Part shown: positions 59,584-64,000 of the stretch, piece after piece
How positions within the stretch are numbered: position 1 is the first letter of the stretch
Layout of the letters: each line of letters begins with the position of its first letter
From: Streptococcus pantholopis
GTDB taxonomy: Bacteria > Bacillota > Bacilli > Lactobacillales > Streptococcaceae
Assembly (NCBI RefSeq): GCF_001642085.1
Contig: NZ_CP014699.1
Span: forward strand, 1,426,001 to 1,490,000
Length of the DNA: 64,000 nt
Direction of reading: 5' to 3'
The notes under the pieces: model-generated
What the model was told of the DNA's origin: nothing
The model's database searches: none
The model's input: the letters and a program-made list of their open reading frames with translations, nothing else
Program-made: the position numbers and the translations under genes

Positions 59584-60584
59584 ATCTGCACCTCCTGTAA
59601 CTGCCGCAGTTTTTCCAGAGCCTGCCCTCCAGCAAGAAGCTGCCGAGCCAATACTACTCCCTCCTTAATAGAACCCGTTTTCCCGTTAGCATAGAAAGCT
59701 AAACCGGCATTAAGAACACTGGTCTCCAAGTAAGGACTGGCTTCATTTTTCAAAACACTCAGCAAAATTCGGGCATTTTCATGAGCATCTCCCCCTTTTA
59801 TAGCTTCGGGCTCAACTCTCTCCATCTGCAAATCCTTATAAGTAAAAGTATGTTGACTTATTTCTCCGTCATCAAGCAGCGTATAAGTATTAGTCCCGTA
59901 AAGAGCAGCTTCATCCATATTGTCAGGGCCTGTAATGACAACAGCCCGCCTGCGTCCCAAATTAGACATAGCCTGAGCAGCTATCTTTTGGAGTTCGGGG
60001 CGGTACAAGCCCATCAGCTGTGTTTCCAAATCAAGCGGATTAGCCAAGGGTCCAACTAGGTTCATAATGGTTGGAACACCGAGTTCCTGGCGGGCCGGAC
60101 CGATATAGCGCATAGCCGGATGCATTGTCTGGGCAAAGATAAAAGCTAATCCCACCTGCTTTAAGGCATTTGCCAACACAGCCGGTTCGGCAGCAACGTT
60201 TATTCCCAAAGCTTCAAGCACATCAGCTGAGCCGGACTTAGAAGAAATCGAGCGGTTCCCGGCCTTAGCCACCCGAATTCCTGCAGCAGCTAAAATAAAG
60301 GAAACGGTTGTTGAGATATTAAAACTATAAGACTGATCTCCTCCTGTACCACAGTTGCACATTGCATCATCAAAAGTTTGCGGAAGCTCTCTGCTATGTT
60401 TCTTAAGCGCTCTGACAATTCCTGTTATTTCAGAATCTGTCTCACCCTTAATTTTTAGTCCCAATAGAAAGGCAGCAATTTGCGCTTGGGAAATGTTCCC
60501 TGCCAGTATCTGCTCAAAAATCTGCTGTACTTGCTCTTCGCTTAAATTTTTTCTTTCAGCCAACTGTTCAAAAATAACTTTCAT
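59580..60584 (-). CDS. trpD: Anthranilate phosphoribosyltransferase
   Basis: Transfers phosphoribosyl to anthranilate. From the ATG at 60584 it has 334 residues; the open frame begins three codons earlier at a GTG that lies almost on the AAGGAG site, so the ATG is preferred. Motifs are [15 protein letters not shown] (PRPP site) and the [18 protein letters not shown] loop. Unlike the rest of the operon it does not overlap the preceding gene: trpG ends about 390 bp upstream and repeat array G fills the gap. Confidence 0.95.
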   Translation of the reverse strand: MKVIFEQLAERKNLSEEQVQQIFEQILAGNISQAQIAAFLLGLKIKGETDSEITGIVRALKKHSRELPQTFDDAMCNCGTGGDQSYSFNISTTVSFILAAAGIRVAKAGNRSISSKSGSADVLEALGINVAAEPAVLANALKQVGLAFIFAQTMHPAMRYIGPARQELGVPTIMNLVGPLANPLDLETQLMGLYRPELQKIAAQAMSNLGRRRAVVITGPDNMDEAALYGTNTYTLLDDGEISQHTFTYKDLQMERVEPEAIKGGDAHENARILLSVLKNEASPYLETSVLNAGLAFYANGKTGSIKEGVVLARQLLAGGQALEKLRQLQEVQI

Positions 60585-60604
60585 CAATCCCACACTCCTT
60601 CACC

Positions 60605-60850
60605 AAGATACAAAGGCCGTTTAAAAATCCGTATGAAAATAGGGGATGACAAGTGATGCTGGCATCACGCTGACAACCATCTTTTTCACTAAGATTTTAG
60701 GCCGTGTTCAGTTCACCAAGATACAAAGGCCGTGAAAAACGCAAAAGGAAAATAGGGGACTGACTGACGAATCGCCAGATTCTAAGTCAGGACATCTTTT
60801 TCCCGCAGCGTTTAGGCCGTGTTCAGTTCACCAAGATACAAAGGCCGTTT
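60605..60850 (+). repeat. Repeat array G: two hairpin repeats within the trp operon
   Basis: G1 60605-60714 (arms AAAATCC.. and ..AGATTTT, inner GTGATGC/GCATCAC) and G2 60717-60829 (arms AAACGC/GCGTTT and GGAAAA/TTTTCC, inner CTGACT/AGTCAG) are followed by a third left end (60833-60850). The outer pair is GGCC/GGCC, different from arrays C and F. The left end of G1 stands just before the trpD ribosome site. The remaining 127 bp to the trpG stop hold no recognised feature. Confidence 0.9.
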
Positions 60851-60977
60851 GAAGTACAAAAAAGGGCAGTGGCTCCAGTAGATCTTAGGATTAGAAATCA
60901 GATTTCCTTCTTGCGCTTCTTTTTTGGCTGTTGTCTGTATCTTTTATAGCGCTGTCTGCCTATTTTAAGACTCAATT

Positions 60978-61577
60978 TTACTCATTCGCCTGCTTCATAT
61001 TGGGAGCCATACGGTCTTGTGTCTGTTTTATAAAATTCTCAATCATTTTTAGGCCGGACGGTGTCCCAATGCTTTCCGGATGAAACTGCAGACCGTAAAC
61101 AGGCAGCTTGTTATGCTGAATCGCCATCACTTCCTGATCATCTTTGCTGTATGCTGTTACTGTAAAGACAGCCGGTATACGGTCTGCCACAATAGAATGG
61201 TAGCGCATAACAGAAATTGGTTCAGCAATATCTGTAAAAATAGCAGATTTTTTATCAACTTCCAACAAACTTTGTTTGCCGTGCATGACCTGCCTTGCTA
61301 AACTCAGTTTTCCGCCAAAGCATTCTATAATAGCTTGGTGTCCCAAACAAATGCCTAAAATTGGTTTTTGCTCAGCAAAATGTGCTATTAAATTTTTTGT
61401 TTCCCCTGCTTCGCAAGGCCAACCCGGTCCGGGAGAAAAAACCAGGCTGCTGGCCTTCTGAGCTTCTTCATATAAATCATCTGCATCATTGCGCAAGACT
61501 TTGACAGAACTAAAGGTACCAATATACTGAGCCAAATTGTAAGTAAAAGAATCATAATTATCAATCAATAAAATCAT
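60978..61577 (-). CDS. trpG: Anthranilate synthase component II (glutamine amidotransferase)
   Basis: Supplies ammonia from glutamine to TrpE. The 199-residue class I amidotransferase has the catalytic Cys77 in GICLGHQ and the His/Glu pair in GLQFHPES, with the oxyanion loop SPGPGWP. A separate pabA role in folate synthesis cannot be excluded but is less likely in this operon. It overlaps trpE by 4 bp. Confidence 0.96.
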   Translation of the reverse strand: MILLIDNYDSFTYNLAQYIGTFSSVKVLRNDADDLYEEAQKASSLVFSPGPGWPCEAGETKNLIAHFAEQKPILGICLGHQAIIECFGGKLSLARQVMHGKQSLLEVDKKSAIFTDIAEPISVMRYHSIVADRIPAVFTVTAYSKDDQEVMAIQHNKLPVYGLQFHPESIGTPSGLKMIENFIKQTQDRMAPNMKQANE

Positions 61578-62929
61578 TGCCTATCTCCTAGTGCTGTCAT
61601 TGCTTTGGCCTTATTTACCGTTTCATCAAATTCTTTTTCAGGTATACTGTCATAGACAATCCCTGCGCCCGCCTGTACATAAGCCTTATAATTTTTGATA
61701 ACCATGGTGCGAATAGCAATAGCAAAGTCCATATCGCCGCTTGCCGATAAATAGCCGATAGCTCCGGCATAAATCCCGCGTTTTTCCTTTTCCAGCTCAT
61801 AGATGCGCTGCATAGCACGAATTTTAGGAGCGCCTGATACAGTGCCTGCCGGTAAAGTTGATTTAAGCGCATCGACAGCTGTCAGATCTGACAGAAGCCG
61901 TCCCTTTACGACACTGGTCAAATGCATGACATATCGGAAATAATCAACTTCCATATACTTGCTGAGACGAACAGATCCGATTTGCGAAATCCGCCCCAAA
62001 TCATTACGTCCGAGGTCAACCAGCATGCGGTGCTCTGCTGTTTCTTTCGCATCAGCCAGTAAATCCTCGCTAAGTTTCTGGTCTTCTTCGTCATCGCGGC
62101 CGCGCGGCCTCGTTCCGGCGATTGGGTTAGTTGTTACAAGATGATCCTTGACCGAAACCAGACTTTCCGGGCTTGCACCGATAATCTGATAACTTCCAAA
62201 ATCGTAAAAATAAAGGTAGTTAGACGGATTGGTCACACGTAAATTTCTGTAGTAGTCCAAAGGATCGCCATGAAAATCACTGGAAAAGCGCTGACTCAGC
62301 ACACATTGAAACATGTCACCCTGACGGATAAGATCCTTAGCTTTTTTTACCATATTCTCAAATGTTTTACGTTCAAGATGAGCTTTAAACTGTAATTTAT
62401 GCAGCTCTTGAGGTGAAAATTCATTCACAGCCTGCTGCTGTAAATCAGCTATCGTTTTTCCTAAGGCGTGACGCATACTATCATGGCTGCGATGGGAATA
62501 GATATTGTCTTCCACCACATGAATCACTTCTTTTTTATGGTCAAAAATTAAGTAAGATTCATAAACAAAGAAATGCATGTCCGGCGTCCCGATACTGTCT
62601 TTAGGTATTGAACCGATATCTTCGTAAAGAGAAATCATATCATAAGCCATAAAACCGATAGCTCCGCCTGTAAAAGGCAGATAAGCAGGTGTCTTCTGTA
62701 CTGTTAACTGGCTTAAAAAATCAAGCGGATCTTGTTCCACAATACTATCATTCAGATAAAGTTTTCCACCTTCATATCTAACTTCATAGACCGGATTATA
62801 GGCTATGATAGAAAAACGAGCATTTGTTTTCTCCCGCGGAATACTCTCCAGAATAACTTTATGTTCTCCTTTTAATCGCATATAAGCTAAAATAGGAGTA
62901 AGGATATCAGCATTTAAAATCTTTTGCAT
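61574..62929 (-). CDS. trpE: Anthranilate synthase component I
   Basis: Converts chorismate to anthranilate with TrpG. From the ATG at 62929 (AAGAGGTGTTT upstream) it has 451 residues, starting MQKILNADILTP. The N-terminal feedback region includes VILESIPREK, and the chorismate-binding domain has QCVLSQRFS, IAGTRPRG, the MLVDLGRNDLGR segment, STLPAGTVSGAPKIRAM and GAIGYLSASGDMDFAIAIRT. The frame is open seven codons more, without a better site. First gene of trpEGDCFBA. Confidence 0.97.
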   Translation of the reverse strand: MQKILNADILTPILAYMRLKGEHKVILESIPREKTNARFSIIAYNPVYEVRYEGGKLYLNDSIVEQDPLDFLSQLTVQKTPAYLPFTGGAIGFMAYDMISLYEDIGSIPKDSIGTPDMHFFVYESYLIFDHKKEVIHVVEDNIYSHRSHDSMRHALGKTIADLQQQAVNEFSPQELHKLQFKAHLERKTFENMVKKAKDLIRQGDMFQCVLSQRFSSDFHGDPLDYYRNLRVTNPSNYLYFYDFGSYQIIGASPESLVSVKDHLVTTNPIAGTRPRGRDDEEDQKLSEDLLADAKETAEHRMLVDLGRNDLGRISQIGSVRLSKYMEVDYFRYVMHLTSVVKGRLLSDLTAVDALKSTLPAGTVSGAPKIRAMQRIYELEKEKRGIYAGAIGYLSASGDMDFAIAIRTMVIKNYKAYVQAGAGIVYDSIPEKEFDETVNKAKAMTALGDRQ

Positions 62930-63009
62930 AAACACCTCTTTTTCAATCATTGTATGCTGCTGACATGCTGCAGCATTTGACCGTTCTACTGCCGGCTGCT
63001 ATCTCAAAT

Positions 63010-63275
63010 AAAAAAACCTCACACAGAAAAATCTGTGTGAGGGCGTTTTCAGTCAGTGCAACGCGGTACCACCTCAATTTACGAAAACAAAAATTCGCAA
63101 TCTCACTCTCCTCCAACAAGGAGCTGCACGGTAAGGAGTGCCTGCCTGAAGAACATGTTTTATCTTCAACAATATACCATCAGCCCAATTTCATAAAGAT
63201 CTGCTGCCCGTTCACAGTTCCCACGGACTCCCTGAAAGCACATCCTCATTACTTTTCTGATTGCTAATTATTATA
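63010..63275 (-). promoter_or_regulatory. T-box riboswitch (Trp) upstream of the trp operon
   Basis: On the minus strand TGAGGTGGTACCGCG (63062-63076) is the T-box, followed by a terminator of stem CCTCACACAGA / TCTGTGTGAGG with seven T (63010-63042). UGG at 63177-63179 is a fitting specifier codon for tryptophan in the stem I region. It replaces TRAP or a leader peptide as the means of tryptophan control: uncharged tRNA-Trp promotes read-through. Confidence 0.92.
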
Positions 63276-63297
63276 CTCTCATTTCCGGAAATGTCAA
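63270..63297 (-). promoter_or_regulatory. trp operon promoter
   Basis: On the minus strand TTGACA (63292-63297), 16 bases and TATAAT (63270-63275), both perfect hexamers, placed at the start of the T-box leader. Confidence 0.9.
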
Positions 63298-63381
63298 GTG
63301 TTTTTTGCAAATATTCTAAAAATTACAAAACCTTCAGCTTTAATGGCTTCTTTAAAACCAAAAAGGCTGTTCAGACAAATT

Positions 63382-63409
63382 AAAAAAAGTCAGCACAAGA
63401 GTTCTGACC
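63382..63409 (-). terminator. Terminator of the right-edge gene
   Basis: On the minus strand GTCAG pairs with CTGAC (loop AACTCTTGTG) and is followed by seven T, about 100 bp after the stop at 63509. Confidence 0.7.
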
Positions 63410-63508
63410 TTTCTTATTAATTTTCTTTAAATGTCATAGGCCTGATGATAGCGCTGATATCCCTTTTAAGTCATTAACAATAAAGGCCTTGACTCTTTCT
63501 CCTTCTGC

Positions 63509-64000
63509 TTATTCTGCTGTCAGCTTCAGAAACAGCTCCTGCCGTTCCGGCAGAATAAGCTTTTCAAGATGGTTAAACAGTAGCAAGAGCCAGTTAAACG
63601 CCAGCAAGAAGGCCGATATTTCAAATGCAGTCAAAGATAAATAACCAATAAACTGAAAGGCTACTTCTAAAGCAACTAAAACTGCACCGATAAGGTAAGA
63701 AGTGGTAATAAAATCGCGCGTTACCTGCGGTACCAGCCAAGGAACGCTAATAATCAAAAGAATGACAATATAAATCAAATAACCGGCAAAACGTGTATGC
63801 AGATAATGCCAATCTCCATCGTTGGGAAAATAGCCGACAGCGCCTAAATCAACTGCTAAAAGCGTCAGTAAAAGCCGCAGTGCTGTCATTTTCCAGTCTT
63901 TTCCGTAATGATGGCCGAGAGCAACAAAAAGGTAATCAACTAAAGCAATTAAAACAAGAGCGGACAGCATCAAAGTCATATTAAACTGCCAGCTGTTTTG
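63509..64000 (-). CDS. Polytopic membrane protein, start beyond the window
   Basis: The frame is open to the right edge (the last seven codons read QNSWQFN before an internal ATG at 63979 that has no ribosome site), so the gene probably starts outside. The visible 163 residues have about five hydrophobic segments, with a soluble turn (GYFPNDGDWHYLHTRFAGY). The turn and topology remind me of DUF998-type proteins, but this is not certain. Function unknown. Confidence 0.6.
   Translation of the reverse strand, partial: QNSWQFNMTLMLSALVLIALVDYLFVALGHHYGKDWKMTALRLLLTLLAVDLGAVGYFPNDGDWHYLHTRFAGYLIYIVILLIISVPWLVPQVTRDFITTSYLIGAVLVALEVAFQFIGYLSLTAFEISAFLLAFNWLLLLFNHLEKLILPERQELFLKLTAE

Overview
The window is chromosomal DNA of a low-GC Gram-positive coccus, almost certainly a Streptococcus close to the mutans group. 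The evidence is gene content and order: the murD-murG-divIB-ftsA-ftsZ-ylmE-sepF-yggT-ylmH-divIVA-ileS cluster, clpE with a CtsR operator, dpr, a complete trp operon, glk next to a rhodanese gene, and streptococcal families such as DUF1827 and DUF3165. The species cannot be fixed from the sequence alone. No tRNA, rRNA, phage, insertion sequence with a transposase, or CRISPR array was found. Nearly all genes are on the minus strand; only pyrD, clpE, a NUDIX gene, a DUF1827 gene and a prepilin peptidase gene are on the plus strand.

Layout. 1-9.7 kb: end of murF, ddl, a 923-residue secreted protein with six Bsp-like repeats and a C39-like peptidase domain, then recR, pbp2b and gpmA. 10-12.7 kb: pyrD, a small membrane protein, a repeat array and hup. 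12.8-20.8 kb: a lipase/YpmS pair and degV, then recN-argR-tlyA-ispA-xseB-xseA. 21-27 kb: nnrD, folD, an iron(II) feoA-feoB operon with a small Cys-rich protein missed by length-limited ORF calling, and an amino-acid ABC ATPase/permease pair. 27.8-35.4 kb: DUF1797 gene, argF with ARG boxes, clpE, a DUF2079 membrane protein, NUDIX and DUF1827. 35.4-48.2 kb: ileS behind an Ile T-box, then the division and cell-wall cluster. 48.5-56.2 kb: DUF3165, typA, rhodanese, a 1.3-kb repeat array, glk, yqgQ-like gene, a phosphatase, dpr and a prepilin peptidase. 56.2-63.3 kb: trpEGDCFBA behind a Trp T-box. A partial membrane-protein gene lies at the right edge.

The most striking content is a family of intergenic repeats of about 110 bp in seven places (near 1.3-1.8, 5.9, 11.5-12.3, 27.3-27.75, 31.7-32.0, 51.5-52.8 and 60.6-60.85 kb), about 18 simple copies plus longer and partial ones, often in head-to-tail arrays with a period of about 115 bp. 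Each copy is one long imperfect hairpin with constant ends (AAGATACAAA ... GTGTTCAATT) and a constant one-sided bulge (TAGG). The arms occur in several unrelated sequence versions, and in most copies both sides change together so that pairing is kept. In some copies the inner stem is replaced by a tandem 105-bp module that has its own covarying hairpins. I do not recognise this as BOX, RUP or SPRITE. It is the best candidate for an undescribed system here. Arrays lie between neighbouring co-directional genes, in two cases (glk/rhodanese and trpG/trpD) between genes that normally form operons.

Regulation visible in the sequence includes T-boxes for Ile (ileS) and Trp (trp operon), ARG boxes at argF with the regulator ArgR also encoded here, a CtsR operator at clpE, PerR-like boxes at dpr, and many intrinsic terminators.
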